The position numbers were made by a program, and so were the translations under genes. Shown in pieces: positions 22,668 through 36,087 of a stretch of DNA of 64,000 bases. The notes under the pieces were generated by a model. That model ran no database searches and was not told where the DNA came from. It worked only from the letters and a program-made list of their open reading frames with translations. Location of the stretch: the NCBI GenBank assembly GCA_019022495.1, contig JAFEKR010000069.1, positions 23,917 to 87,916 of the forward strand, read 5' to 3'. The stretch comes from Epichloe hybrida. Lineage: Eukaryota; Ascomycota; Sordariomycetes; Hypocreales; Clavicipitaceae. Positions within the stretch are counted from its first letter, which is position 1, and each line of letters starts with the position of its first letter.

Positions 22668-23415
22668 AAATAAAATAAAACGCAGGTCAAATGTTCACAG
22701 ACCCAAGATACCTAGCCAATTAAAGACGTTGGTTGCAACAGGAGTGGTAGTGATTCTGTTGGGCGCTTGGGATAACCATCATTAGGAGGAGTCGGGTCTC
22801 CCATTCGTTACCAATCATGTATAAAAAGCATTAACATGAGCATGAGCATGGGGACCAGTCGTCGCCGGCTCCTGGAATCCTCCCGTCGTCCCTTGCCACG
22901 CAGCCCCACTACAATCGGTATGTACAGAACAGGTTCGAGTCTTCCATCAAACACAATTTAAACACGTCGGAATACAGGATTAGGCCTGTTGAGGAATCAG
23001 TATGTATCAGAGTCATCGATGCCGATTTTGGTGTTTTGATGAAGCAAATCGACCACCAGACTGCAGGAATCTATTATTGATGCAAAAGATGTGCTCGGTC
23101 CCTCATCTTTTATAAACAACCCTATCAAGTCCATTTCGCGTATTATTCAAGCGTCCATCAAGACCTTAGATTCCAGCCTGAATAAACTTCTCCCCACGTG
23201 TTCTTGGGAATTGAAATCAGGCCAAGAATCGCTAGAAAGCACCTTTAAATGGGCACTGATACCGAATAAAAACTGTGTGTATTACCACTATATGAGCAAA
23301 AGCTGCTATTGAATGCAACAGACTGCTCGTATTTATCTCTTGGATGGGGCGTGTTTCTTTTAGAAACGCTTCGGCCGCGATAGAGCCATAGCAATGGCGT
23401 ACATTTCTCAAATCC
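22668..23415. other. Intergenic between the kinase-like gene and the NRPS 3' end
   Basis: About 750 bp. Contains a GAGCAT tandem near 22836-22848 (three copies of a 6-mer, the first imperfect) and AT-rich 3' sequence. No gene seen. Confidence 0.45.
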
Positions 23416-26400
23416 CTACTCCTGCATTCCCAACTCCATACACACTATAGTCATCAGCTCTGAAAGCAAACCAATCCTATGCCCGGGCCCTGCAATCACT
23501 CTAACACTTAGCTTGTCGACACCATCTTGTTGAGCAAACACTTGCAAGAAGCGAGCATTTATAGGAACTTTCTTCCAGACATTTAAGCTAGTCAAGCCTC
23601 CGGTCGCGCCAGGTATACCGAGTGACGGGCTCTCGCTGACGTTCTGATACTGGATCCAGAACGGCAAGACCATCGCATTGCCAGGCCAGCCTGTACAATG
23701 CTTTGCAATATCGGACAACCCAATCATCTCGTGGGGAATACTCTCAAGAGATTGCTGTTGCAAGTTTTTGAGGACTTCATTTCTAGACTGGTCCTGCGAG
23801 AAATCGACACGCACCGGCAAGCGATTTAGGCAAGGGCCGACCACGTTCTGAAAGGACGGGTCGGATGCGCGGCCGGATACGACGCGGCCGAAGACGACAT
23901 CTTGTGACCCAGTCATTTGACTGAGGGCTTTTGCACAAGCCAAGGTGAACAAGGAGGATTGTGTGACTCCTTGCGGCGGCTTTGACACGGCGACAGCACG
24001 CTCAATTACGAGAGGTGCATCCCTCTCCAGCTCTGATCTTGAGCTCGGAAAGTGTGTGAGTGATGAGCCCCGTAGAATATCCCGCCAGTAAGCACAATCT
24101 TCTGATTTGCGGGAATAAGAGCGGTAAATGTACTCGTCAAAGTTTGTGACTTTGGGTTGGGCACCGTGATATATGTCAGCCAAGAGTGACAAAGTTGTGT
24201 CAAAGCTGAGAGCATCATAAACAGCGTGTGACATGCTGAACATCAACTTGACCCTGCCGTTCTGACCTTGAACGATGTGGAATTTGGCCAGAGGCTCTGC
24301 CAGGGAAAGAGGCAACTGAAGTTCTTGCTCTGCCAACTGCTCGACGAACGCGTTCACCTCCGCGACGTTGTCGGCGATATTGACAGCCGTGTCCCAAGTG
24401 TCTAAAACAGCCTGCAGGTATGTTTCTCCAGACCGAACAAAGACAGTCCGGTAGATGTCGCAATGCTTGACCAGCTGCTCACAACTCCAAATCAAGCGAC
24501 TCAGGTCTTGAATTTTTTCAAAGTCGATGCAACTGTACAACCAGGATCGTCGCGGGACCTCAAGATTCTCCATGATATACGTAACTTGCATATCTGTGGC
24601 CGGCATAACATCAATGATATGACCATATCCGGGCGATACGTGCGGAATGATGGCTGTGTTGATGAAATTCTCAACGTCTTCAGTTCCTAGCAAGCTGTAT
24701 CGCGACCAATCATTCTCACTCTTGTCGGTCTGTGTCTTCATCGCAAGAAGATCCGCAATGCGATCTTTGGTTAGAATTTCCGCAACGCTAAACTCAAAGC
24801 CAGATTCTCTAGCTAGTGAGGTAAGCCTCATAGCACCAATAGAATCTCCGCCAAGTTGAATGAAGCTGGTGTCCATGTCAAACGACCCCTCATTCCACGA
24901 TAACACACGAGCGACAAGTGCGTGCAGCTTCACCTCATCCGGAGTGCTAGGGGACCGTCCAAGCGCCTTGCGGACGGGCAGAAGGATTTTCTTGCTCAGT
25001 GTCATAGCATGCTTGCGCAACGCTCCTCGATCGATCTTCTGTGACGCTGTGCAGGGAATATTGTCCACTAGCAGGTACCCATTGGGAACCATATAGCTTG
25101 GCAGTACTGGGGAAAGTCGAGCAGCAACAGCAGTAGCAAGCCGTCCAACATACTCTTGCGCCTCAACAGAGCCCGCAAGAAAGTTTTCATCAGAGAGCTT
25201 GATGAAAGCAACGAGCACCGTTTCAGTAGCATCAGCCGGTTTGACAATATCCACAATGACTTCAGCCGCCACGCCCTCGCCAACAGCCTTGTGGACGTGA
25301 TGCTCGATTTCCTCAAGCTCTACCCGCTGGCCACGAATTTTGATCTGTGCATCTTTCCGGCCGATAAACCCAATTTGACCATCTTCCTCATACCGAACGA
25401 GATCACCCGTGCGGTACATCCGGCCCCTTCTGCCAGGAATACTACTGGTGCCATGAACCAGCCACTCGGGGTTTTCTACAAAGGACGATGCAGTCTTGTC
25501 GCGATCGTTCATGTACTACAATGAATCGAGCACAACCATTAGCTTAGCAATCTGATATAAAAAGAAACAATGTCAGCAACAAGTTGAACTCACTCCTTGG
25601 CCGACCAGTGGCCCCTCAAGCCAAAGTTCACCAATATCCCCGACTGCCACCAACGAGTGCCCATCTTCGGGGTCTACAATCCACGCTCGGGAACCCAACC
25701 CGGTTCCTACAACAACTCGAGATCGATCGGGATCCAGGATATGACTGATAGATATGGGAGTGCATTCAGACGGGCCATATGAGTGAATTATTTGTGCATG
25801 GTCTTTCCAGTAGTCAATTTCATCACGAGGTAAGTTTTCGCCTCCGAAATTCACAACGCTGAGGTCGCACCCGTAGAAGAGCTTGCTCGTCGATGGAGTG
25901 AAAAAGACGGTGTTTGCCCGAAGACTGGCCACAGACTCTTTCAGCGCCAGCTGCATATCTGATTGGGATGGCACACACAAGCATCCACCTGCGCAAAGCG
26001 TGTAGAGCACATTGAGCCATGAAACATCGAACGCGTAGGACACAAAGTCATAGGTCCTGGAAGAAGCACTAAACTGAAGTGCTGCCAGTCCATACTTAAG
26101 AGCACTCGCAAAATTTGAGTGGCTGATTATCGCGCCTTTTGGAGTACCTGATGACCCTGAGGTGAAAACAATGTATAACCACGTGTCTGAAGTGACCTTT
26201 GGTAGAGTGGCAACGTTAAGCGACTGCAGTTTGGCTACGTTATCATCACTGATAACGATGATGCGAGAACTCGCAGACGACAGCTTCTGTGCCCGTTCCA
26301 TCTGTGAGACCGAGGTCAAAACAATTCTCGGCTTGGTCAGATCCATCACCGTCTCCAAACGGCCGTCAGGAAGCTTTGCGTCGAGGACAACTGAAGTGCA

Positions 26401-29400
26401 ATTTGCTTTCATAACTGCGATCTGACAGACTGAAGTCCATTTTGACTTTTCGAAAAGGAGAGGAACAATGCGCTGGCCGTCACGGCCGAGCTCATAGCGT
26501 AACAGCTCGTGAGCGATTTTGGTGCTCAGAGCATCAACCTGGCTGTAAGTGAAGTCCCCATCCCATGCACATACGGCTGGGGCCTGGGGCTGTTTTACCG
26601 CGACTTCTGCGAATATTTCATGAATTGTTCTATGCGATGGTTCAAGCGCATCTTTGTTCCACTGCCAAACTTGCTCAAGATCGGAAGAACTGCTGGTCAT
26701 AATAGATGAAAGGCTTTGGCAATGCGTCGCTGGGGCAGAGATTTGCCTCAAAATGTTCTCAAATCTAGCCATCAGCCTCTGGAATTGCGTGGAGGGCATC
26801 ACAGATGAGTCGTAGCTAGCATGGAGCCCGATACTATTCGACTTCAATGTAAAATCAAGGCAAATGGCATAGAGTTTAAAGGGGTTTGAGTCCTTCGCAC
26901 CATCTTTTGCCGAAGATTTGTCAAAGACGCCATTCACGACACCCTGCTTCTCGGTCGGCTGGATAACCATGTGTGATTGGAATTGGCATCCTAGAGCACA
27001 ATCGTCGGTCATACGCCGTATGTCTTGGATTCCTACCTGCTCAAAAGGCATCATTTCTGCAGCTTGTACTTGCACTTGCAGCAGCAGATCTGACACGGTC
27101 CTCAACTTGCCCAATTTGACACGAAGCGGCACTGTGGCAAACGTGGGCCCGGTGATTCTCTCAATGTCTGCTACAGGGGCCTGTCGACCAGACACAGTGA
27201 TGCCAAATGAGGACTCTGTTGAATTCGTAATGGAAGACAACAGTATGGCCCAAGCAAGTTTAATCCTGGTAGCGGCTGTGTACTCGCTGTTGGACGCGAT
27301 ATCCGAGAACTCGAATTTGAAATGTCGGTCACATCGCGGTTTATAGTCTTTCGACGGGAGCACGGGGAACCTCTGCGCGTTGAAGCCATCGAATTGATTT
27401 GCCCAGAATTCAGTGATTTTGTCCTGGTCTTGACTCCTGAAGAACTGAACAAAGTTACGAAACGGAGGAGACTCGAGGACAGCTTCGCCGTGGTAGAACT
27501 TTGACAAGGACTCCCTAATGATGTGCATGCTCCAACCATCGTAGATGGCATGGTGAATGCTCCAAGAGAAGCCGGTATCGGAGAGAGCATATGAGACAAG
27601 AGGAGTGCCGAGACCGAAGCTTTGTGGCAAGATGTCCTGGTCGATTTGACACGTCTCGTGCTTCACAACCACTTGGAGAATCCCTCCCTCGGCGATATCG
27701 ACTATTCTGGTTCTTAGAATAGAGTTGTTTTGGACAACCTTTTCCCACGCAGAACGCACACGCTCCTTGTCAACGTCCTTGCGAAAGTTCCATTTCTCCG
27801 TGAGGACGTTGTCTCCAGGGCGCCGAACCGTCTCTGCGAGTAGGCCAGCTTGCAAGGGTGTACAAGGATAGACGTCCTCTACACCGTCCTCTGTAATGCT
27901 GCATAACATGGCGACTCTGGTTTTGATCTCATTTGGAGTGAATTTGCCATCCAATAACGAGAAAGCCTCGACATTTTTGAAGAATAATTGGGAGGTGGTG
28001 CAATCATTGCTGCCCAACAATTCGGCAAGAGAGCTTAGCTTTGGGTGCGTGAAAATGTCTGCAACACTGAATACCACGTCGCGCTTGCGTGCAGCGCTCA
28101 CGAGCAACATTGCCCCAAGCGAGTCGCCTCCGATTCGGAAGAAGTTGTCATTAACCGAAATGGTCGCTGGATCAACGTGGACGACTTCAGCCCATAGGTC
28201 TCGTACAAGCATTTCCGACGCAGTGGTAGGTGCTCTGTACGTCGATACTCTGATGGCCTCCTCTGCAAAGAGTTCTTCCAGTGTCTTTTTCTGCCACGTT
28301 TCTCGCAGAGATCGACGGAATATCTTGCCCGTAGGAGTCAAAGGGAACTCCATTAGCGGGATATAGGTTGTCGGGATCATGTAATCGGGAACCAATTTCG
28401 CTAGATGGTCGTCGATTCCCACCAACTTGCCCCAATCACCCATCTTCATCTTATCCAGCTTCACAAACGCGATGAGGATGGAATTCTTGTTCGCCTTCGG
28501 AGCAAAAACATCAGCGACAACCTTGGCCTTGAGGCCTATGCTGGACAGGGCCTTCTCAACATTGTGCTCCACTTCGCCAAGTTCAGTGCGTTGACCACGG
28601 ATCTTGACTTGCGAATCAGCGCGACTGACAAAGACGAGATCTCCGTTGGTTGCATAACGAGCCAAGTCACCCGTGCGATAAAAGTTGCTGTGGCCACCGC
28701 TGTGGCTACCGCTGTGGCTACCGCTTTCATCGGTCCATCTTGGTCGCTTCACGAAAGACGCGGCAGTTCTTGCCTCATCAGCAATGTAGCCACGTGCAAC
28801 TTGTGGGCCTTCGAGCCAGATCTCACCCACTGCTCCAATTGGTGCAAGACGTCCAGAGCCATCGGTTCTCACGATCCAAGTGGTCACGCCTTTCCCCTTA
28901 CCAATGGTATTCGGCACCATTCCCCGAAAAGCACGAATAAGACATGCCTTGATTGTCCCCTCTCCCGGCCCGTAAGTATTCATGAACCTTTTTGTTTCGA
29001 TCCAACCGACGAAATCAGCCTCAGCCCAGGCCTCACCGCCCAGCAAAACTTGTTCCAGATCAGGAAGCTGCTCAGGATCCAGATGGCGCAGGACCGTAGG
29101 AGTGGCGTTGATCAAGGTGGCTTTGCTGTCTCTAATCGACTCAAGGAGAGAGTTCTTTCTTTGATGTTCTGATGGGATACACAAGCAGCCACCCGAGGTC
29201 AGTGAATGTAGCATGTTGGACCACGCAGCATCAAATGCGTAGGAAGCAAAGTCGTATACTCGCTGGCCGGCTACGAACCCAAGAGCTTCTTGTTGGTTCA
29301 TAATGGATGATGCAAAGCAGGAGTGAGTAATCATGGCTCCTTTTGGCTTTCCAGTACTACCAGATGTGAATGAAATGTAGACAAGGTTATTAGGTCGAAC

Positions 29401-32400
29401 ATCAGCTGGCAAGGTGCCTGACTCTGGAAGTGTATGCATCGAATCTTCCTTCACGACGAGCAGCTGCATTTCCCCGAACTGCGATGCCCTCTCGGCATTA
29501 GCTGCAGATACCAGTACGATCCTTGCGCTGACTTGGCTGATGATCGAGCGAGCTCTTTCAATAGGCTGTGTGGTGTCAATCAGAACACCTGCACCGCCAG
29601 CTTTCATCACAGCTAGGGCTGAGACTGGGACCCAAAGCGACTTCTCGAAATACATCGGCACAACTTCCTCAGGCTGCACGCTCAATGATGAGAGCTTATA
29701 TGCAAGTCGAGTCGATAGCTCTTCAAGGCGAGCAAAGGTGAGCTCTCCATCCCAAGAAGAGACGGCAACAGCTTCAGACATTTTCTGGGCTCTTAGGGAG
29801 AAAATATGATGCACCAGATCCTGAACGGGCTCATAGCGCGTCTCATTCCATTTTGAGACCGTCTTCAGCTCTGCATCGCTAATCGTATCAATCTCCGTCA
29901 AGAGACCTGATGATTCGAGTGATGACTGAAGTTGTCGAAGCACATGCGTCAATTGAGAGAAGATTCGGTGCACTTGATCCGCGGTGATGATCGTCTCATC
30001 AAATCGGGCAGCGATGTCAACGTCTTCCCGTGAAAGACGAAATTGCAAGGCCAGCGCTTTTTCCGAGCTGTTTTCAGCCGTTCCCAGCTTCAAATCAGGA
30101 TTCGAAGTCTCTTCAATGCTCAACACGGTCTGAAACCCACTAGCTAGTGGCATCTCGCTTCCCTCGCTCTGTAGTCGAGTGATGGGAATTTGCGGCAGAC
30201 TCTTGAAGTTCTCCACAGCTGCATGGACGCCGTCAAGATATGCGCAGGTGGATTGGGTGAGGTCGACACGAATGCGAAGAGGGAAGGGAGAACCTTGTTT
30301 TTCTGCTTGGGGATATCCAACCACGACATCCGACGATCGCTGATAAGATGTTTGCAGAAGGGCCCAGGAGCCTAATAGTAGTGTCGCTCGGTCAAATTTG
30401 TCAGTCCACGCAATCTCCGGAGCATGAAAGCTTGCCCTTGAATTGGGTCGAGGCTGATATGATGTCAGAGAAATGGACGGGAAATGACACCCAGCCTCCA
30501 GGTCCCGGAGCTGTGTTCGCCAATCTTGTAGCGCAGAATCTTCTTCCGCCCCCGTCATGTGGCAGAAGAAGGCATCATAAAGCGGGCGGTTTGCTGACAC
30601 AGCGTTCTTATTGACAAGCGCAGCAGAACTGGCGAAGCGAATGGCGCCCTCCAAGACGTTCTGGATCGTCTGAGCGTAGGATCTCGTAGCGAAATCTTTG
30701 CGATATTGAATACCGACTTCTGTGTCGCTTCCTTCGAGTACGCCAGCGAGGACGACATCATACTGACGGCATTTTGTCAGCGCTCAGAACTGAAGTAATA
30801 TTCGGGACTAGTACCAACTTACTTCGTGAGGGTCCTTCTCGAGGATCTCTACGAACTGGATATCTCCGCCGGCTTCATTATCATCTGAACGCGCCTCTCG
30901 CACCGTGATATTTGTGTTGAACATTTTGTTTGCAGAAACATCATGCTGTATCTCTGCAAGAGAAACGTGTTCATTCTCGAGATGTTCGACGTTGTATTTG
31001 TGAACCTGACCAATAATCGTCTTCAGGGGCTGCCCAAGATCAATACGCGCAACAAGCATGTTGATCAATGGTCCTATCACCTGCTCTATTCCCGGAACTG
31101 GAGTATTGCGACCAGAAGACAAGTAGCCAAAGCCGACCTGTCGCATGCCTGTCAGGTAGGCGAGAACAAGAGACCATGCAATGTGCAGGAATTCTGACCG
31201 AGTGAGTCCCATTGCCCGGCATGACCCGCTGATGGAATGAGTGACATCTTTTGACAATTTGATCCAACGGTACTCATCTTCAGCAGTGTTCTTGACCTGG
31301 CTCATGGTCACATCTCTTGGTAATTCGCAAATCTTGAAGCCTTCAAGATAATCCTTCCAGTATAACATCTGCTCCACTCCTCTTTTGCTCATGATATGCT
31401 CCACGCAGTTCGAGAATGGAGTACGCAGGCTCACGCTACAACGGCCCCCGTAGGCTGCCTCAAGATCTTGTTTTAGCACTGGCAACGAAGCGGCGTCAAT
31501 TAGAGCATGGTTGATGTCAAGGCGGCAGGCGACGTCGCCCGTTTCGCCAACACAAATCGTTAGAAAACATTCGGGTCGGGAGGGTTTTCCTTGTGGCCTG
31601 TCCATTTGCTCTAAATGCTTCACAGCTGTTTCTGAGCCGGGTGATTGCATGATTATAGCCTCGTTGGCCTCAAGCAGCACGACTTGTAGGAAGCGGCCAG
31701 TGTCCGGATTGCTTGTGAAGATGGTGGAAAGGATTGGGTGCGCGTTTGCTACAGAGGTCCAAGCCGCGGCCAAGCGCGTTGCATCAACTTGCTGTTTGCT
31801 CGAGACGACCTTCCATATGGACGCTGTCTGATAGGAGGCGCTGCCGATGACAGAGCTGATCAAGATGCCCTCCTGCATCGGTGTGCAAGGATATATATCC
31901 CGCAGATCAGCTGCGCTGACGCCTTGGTCTGCGAGTTGGTGCTTCACGAGGGTGTCAAGTCCGGAATACGAGATATCTAGCAGCGGAAAGTCGGCGAGGG
32001 TCGACTGGGAAGGGGAACTCGCAAGCTCATGTGCCACTTTGTCCAGCTGTTCTGCGTAGAAGTTGATCCATCGTTTAACACTTTTATAATTTCGCATACC
32101 CTTGTGCGACCTGGTCCAGATTTGCAGTTTCCCGTCTTGCACCACAAGGTTCATGTCGATCAGAGATGGTCGGTGGTAGTCGGGCCCATCACTGGGAATG
32201 TCCAAATTGCGATTTCTTCTGTCTTCGTATTGGAGAAGTGAGCTTGCATCTTCGAGCTGTTGGAAGGATCCTCGGTAATTAAAGATGATTTCGGGAAATC
32301 TATGAGATACGAAGGCTGCTCTACCGTCTTCACTGTGATACCGACTTGCAAAGTATGGCCGACCTTTTCCGGGCACGCTCTTTCGAATGTCCTTTGCTCT

Positions 32401-35400
32401 CTTGATCATTTCAACGGCGGGCATCTTGGCATCGCCATTGACTTGTACCGGATACAATGAAGTGAACCATCCAACAATGTCGGATATCTCGGCATCTCCG
32501 ATTTGGAAAGTCGGCTCACGGCCATGGCCCTCTAGGAAGACTGCCGGGAGGCTTCGATCAGGAAAAGTTTGTGCAAAGCAGAATAACAGTGTTCCGACAA
32601 GGATGTCCAAGATCTCGGTTCGAAGGCATTCATTGCTTGATCCCAAGAGTAATCTGGTGGCCTCTGGCCTTACCACCGAGATGTTCAGCACCGAGTCTCT
32701 GAAGAGCATGTCGGCCGGCGACACACCCCAGTACTGAAAGTCGGGGGGTGTGACCTCAAAGGGCAGAACCGCTCGTGGCTTCATGGAGGTGGAGGTGGCT
32801 TCCTCGCGCTGGAGGCGGCACCATGTCGCGAATGACAACGGTACTGGGGGCAAGTCGGTTTTGCCATGGAGAAGTTGGTCAAGTTCGTGCCAGATGACTC
32901 TCCAAGACACAAGATCCATCACGACGTGGTGTGCGCTCATGAGAAGTGTCTGTGGCTCATTTTCGCCGTTAAACAGGTCTACTGCGAACACGGGACCGTG
33001 AACAAGGTCCAGCTCAGCCTGTCTTTTGTCGACAAGTAACTGCATGGTTTCGCTATTGATGAACATGTGTTCTTGGAGCGAAAATGATTCGGGGCCTGGA
33101 GAGGTCACAAGCTGTTCCCAAGACCCGGCCTCGTTGGTGCGGAAACGGGCACGAAGCATGCTGTGACGCTTTGTTATGACCAAAAGTGCCTCCAAAAGCT
33201 CAAGAGACGTCGTTTCCCTGGCAAGTTTGACGATGAAACTGAGGCTGTAATGATTCATTCCTTTGGGGTTATTGTCGAAGAAGATTTGCTGTATTGGAGT
33301 CAGCGGCCAACCTTCATGTTCATTTACTGGAACAATGTCCAGGGTTATATTATCTTGGACAGGCTTGATGACTTGGCCTATGCCTTGAATAGTTTTCATT
33401 TTCAGTATATCAGACACCTTTATAGCAAAGCCACGATCGCGACAGCGGGATACCACCTGCATTGCGCTGATAGAATCGCCCCCAAGGCGTGTAAAGGCTG
33501 TGCCAATGCCAACTGCGCCAATTGGGACATTTAATACCTCGCTCCAAACATCTCGAATTGTCTTCTCCACTTGAGACAACTCTTGATGAGCTTCCGTCGG
33601 CGCTGCTTGTGCATGTAAGAACTGCCAGTACAGTTCTGGGCCAGCCTCGAGAAGGCTTCGACGGTCAACCTTTCCAGTCGGAGTCATTGGCACCTCTTCA
33701 ACCGGGAAGAAGGCCGATGGTACCATATAAGGCGGTGCAAACTGCGTCAGGCGGTCCTCCATGCCAACAACAGCTCTGTCGAGGACGAGTTTAGCATCTT
33801 GTCTCGACAAACCTGTGCTTTCAGTGACGAACAAAAACGCCACCAACGTCGGTACATTGCTTCCCTTGGGTCTAATAACGTGTGCCATGGTTTGGACGCT
33901 ATTCGCCTTGGCCTCGTCTGAAAGAGCACGTTGCAGATTGTGCTCGATTTCTCCAAGCTCCACGCGCTGCCCGCGAACTTTCACCTGAGAGTCCTTGCGT
34001 CCTACGAATTCCAGGTTGCCATCAGATGTGTAACGAACAAGATCTCCCGTGCGATAAAGCCGCCCTCTTCGACCAGTGTATACAGTGTCGTCCGAGGAGG
34101 TACCAATCAGACCTCGCACCAACCAGGGGGGATCGTCCACGAAGGCTTCGGCCGTTTTCTGCGGATGGCCCAAGTATCCTTGCCCGACGATCGGACCTTC
34201 AACCCACAGTTCGCCAATGTCGCCAATAGGTACGAGATCAGTTCCATCGAGCTTAACAACCCAGGTGCAGGCACCGCAGCCAACGCCAATGGTTGGGTCT
34301 CGGGTGGAATTGGGGTCTGCGACAATAGCAGTGCTCACAGTCGAGCACTCAGCAGGACCGTAGGCATTTATCACCGTGATTCGAGTCGAAAGCTCCTGTA
34401 CCAGGGAAGTCTTCAACGGCTCTCCTCCGAAGTGAATGGTTCGGAGGCTTCGCGGCAACTGGGAAGCCGGAAACCAAGCCACAGAGGGTGTGAGAACAGC
34501 ATAGTTGACCTCGTACTTTCTGAGAGCTGCCGCCAGCTCTTCTCTTCTCTCCTGCTCTGAAGGAATGCACAAGCAGCCGCCCACTGTCAATGCGTGTATG
34601 ACATTGCACCAAGCCGCATCAAAGGCGTACGATGCGAAGTCAAAGACACGGTCATGTTCCCTGAAGTCCAGAGCCTTTTGCTGGGTGCCAACCGCGCTGG
34701 CATAGTTTCCGTGACTTATGATGGCACCTTTCGGCGTCCCTGTGCTCCCCGATGTGAAGACGACGTACAGCCAGTCTGAGGGTCTGACCTTTGGTAGGGA
34801 AGATTGGTCAACACTTGGCCAACGCCTGTTCGATTCACGGCCAATAACCAGGTGCGAGCATTTTAGCCTCAACGAGGTGGCCTTTTCTGCGCACTCCGTG
34901 GAGCTGATGATGGCAGATGGCTCAGTGAGCTCAGCGACCAACTCGTGTCGGCGGGAAGGAAGTGATTCATCAAGCACCGTGGAGACACATCTGCTTTTCA
35001 TAATGGCGAGCTGGGCGACCGGCACCCACATCGACTTTTCGATGAGGACTAACACGATGCTTCCTGGCTTGATCTCTTAACGAATTATTTCGCCCGCCAA
35101 TCTTGTCGACATGTCGTCCAGGTCTTGATAGGTAAGGCTGCCGTCATGTGCACAGATGGCTGGCAAATCTGGATGTTTCCTTGCCCTCTCCATGACCATC
35201 TCATGGATGCAGGCTTCATTTGTGCTCGTCGGCACTTTGGCGTTCCAGCGCCAGATCTGTTCCAAATCTCGGGTTGTGATAGCTTTCAAGTCAATGAGAG
35301 GTTTGTCCAAGCCAGCCACTGAAGAAACCTGATTTAATATGTACTCGAATTGCCTGTTGAGTTGCTGGAGGTATGCCGGGTCTACAAACCCAGCTTGACC

Positions 35401-36087
35401 GACGGCCCAGGCTCGACATCTATCCTTTGTGACAAGGCAATCAAGTAGAAGATGCCGTATGTCTACCGAATGGTGATTTGCAGAAATGATGATGCTCTGG
35501 CTCTGACCTTGCACACTATTGGGTGTGCTGTCACTGTCACTGCTTGAGGCAGAGGAGTCGCCCACGCGCAGGCTTCCACCGTCGCTGGAGGAAGAGCCTT
35601 CTCCCTCTGAAGACGTGGTGTCATCGCCTGACAAGGATAAGTCTGAGCCTCCGCATGTGCTTCCTTCTTCTGGAGTCGAGACCTTGGCCTTGACCGGGAA
35701 AAGACCATCCAATTCCTTTCTGACTTGGCGTAACAGATCTCCGACGGATGCATCCCACTGAATGAGCACATGGAGTGAACTGAAGAGCTGGATCGCTCCG
35801 ATAGATACTAGATTGAGCTCTAAATCGTATTCATAAGATGAAAGCAGAACAATCCAAGCAGCACATGTGTTGACGGTAGCTTTTAGCTCATCGTCATTTG
35901 CTGGAAAGGACAGGTCAACAAGAGGCTGTCGTTCCTTCTTTCCGAGTCCCAGTGCCACTGACACATCATCTAGAGACAAGGTTTTGTTCGCAAACTTGGG
36001 TTGCAGTGGCGTATGCTCTGCCATCTGTGTCGTTTGCTCGTCGAAGCTCTGAATCGCCGAGTTGGCGTGGTGAGAGGTGGGTGTCAT
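23416..36087 (-). CDS. Three-module non-ribosomal peptide synthetase with one internal in-frame stop codon
   Basis: Exons 36087-30823, 30762-25594 and 25515-23416; introns of 60 and 78 bp start GTAAGT and GTGAGT and join in phase. The frame is 4178 codons long. Order: half condensation domain (residues about 20-285); A1 (about 290-810; FTSGSTGTPKG, YRTGDLVRY); T1 (LGGDSI, Ser about 872); E1 (HHVVMDLVSW about 1053); C1 (from about 1397, with NHALIDA where HHxxxDG is usual); second half-C (about 1816-2036); A2 (about 2060-2575); T2 (IGGDSL, Ser about 2636); C2 (HHAIYDG about 2825); A3 (about 3126-3650); T3 (LGGDSI, Ser about 3703); terminal CT (SHAVYDALS about 3907). All three A domains keep the Asp of the FD motif, so alpha-amino acids are expected. 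The prediction is a tripeptide with a D-configured first unit, cyclised or released by CT. Codon 337 is TAA (35079-35077) with the same frame open on both sides, so the chain as read would end inside A1. The substrates and product are unknown. Confidence 0.9.
28681..28730 (-). repeat. In-frame 12-bp tandem repeat inside NRPS A2
   Basis: The unit GCTGTGGCTACC on the + strand is repeated with slight variation and encodes the Gly/Ser/His stretch GSHSGSHSGGHS (residues about 2435-2447) just before the A7 motif FYRTGDL. Length variation here would stay in frame. Confidence 0.75.
35077..35079 (-). other. In-frame TAA stop inside NRPS adenylation domain 1
   Basis: The codon lies between LAGEIIR and EIKPGSIVLV, both normal parts of an adenylation-domain N-lobe. 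Flanking frames are continuous for 336 codons before it and about 1420 codons after it to the first intron. No GT...AG pair of plausible length removes it without deleting conserved A-domain sequence. Confidence 0.9.
35525..35680 (-). repeat. Ser/Asp/Gly/Glu-rich low-complexity insertion in the first half-C domain
   Basis: About 50-60 residues (roughly 138-190) consisting mostly of S, D, G and E, encoded by degenerate TCN/GAN codons. It interrupts the loading-end half condensation domain between DGLFPVKAK and QSIIISANHHS, so it is probably an unstructured loop. Confidence 0.65.

Noticed and set aside
35050..35110. An intron removing the NRPS TAA codon
   Set aside because: The only GT...AG pairs near it are about 18 bp apart or would delete the conserved KPGSIVLVLIEKSMW segment; no branch site fits.
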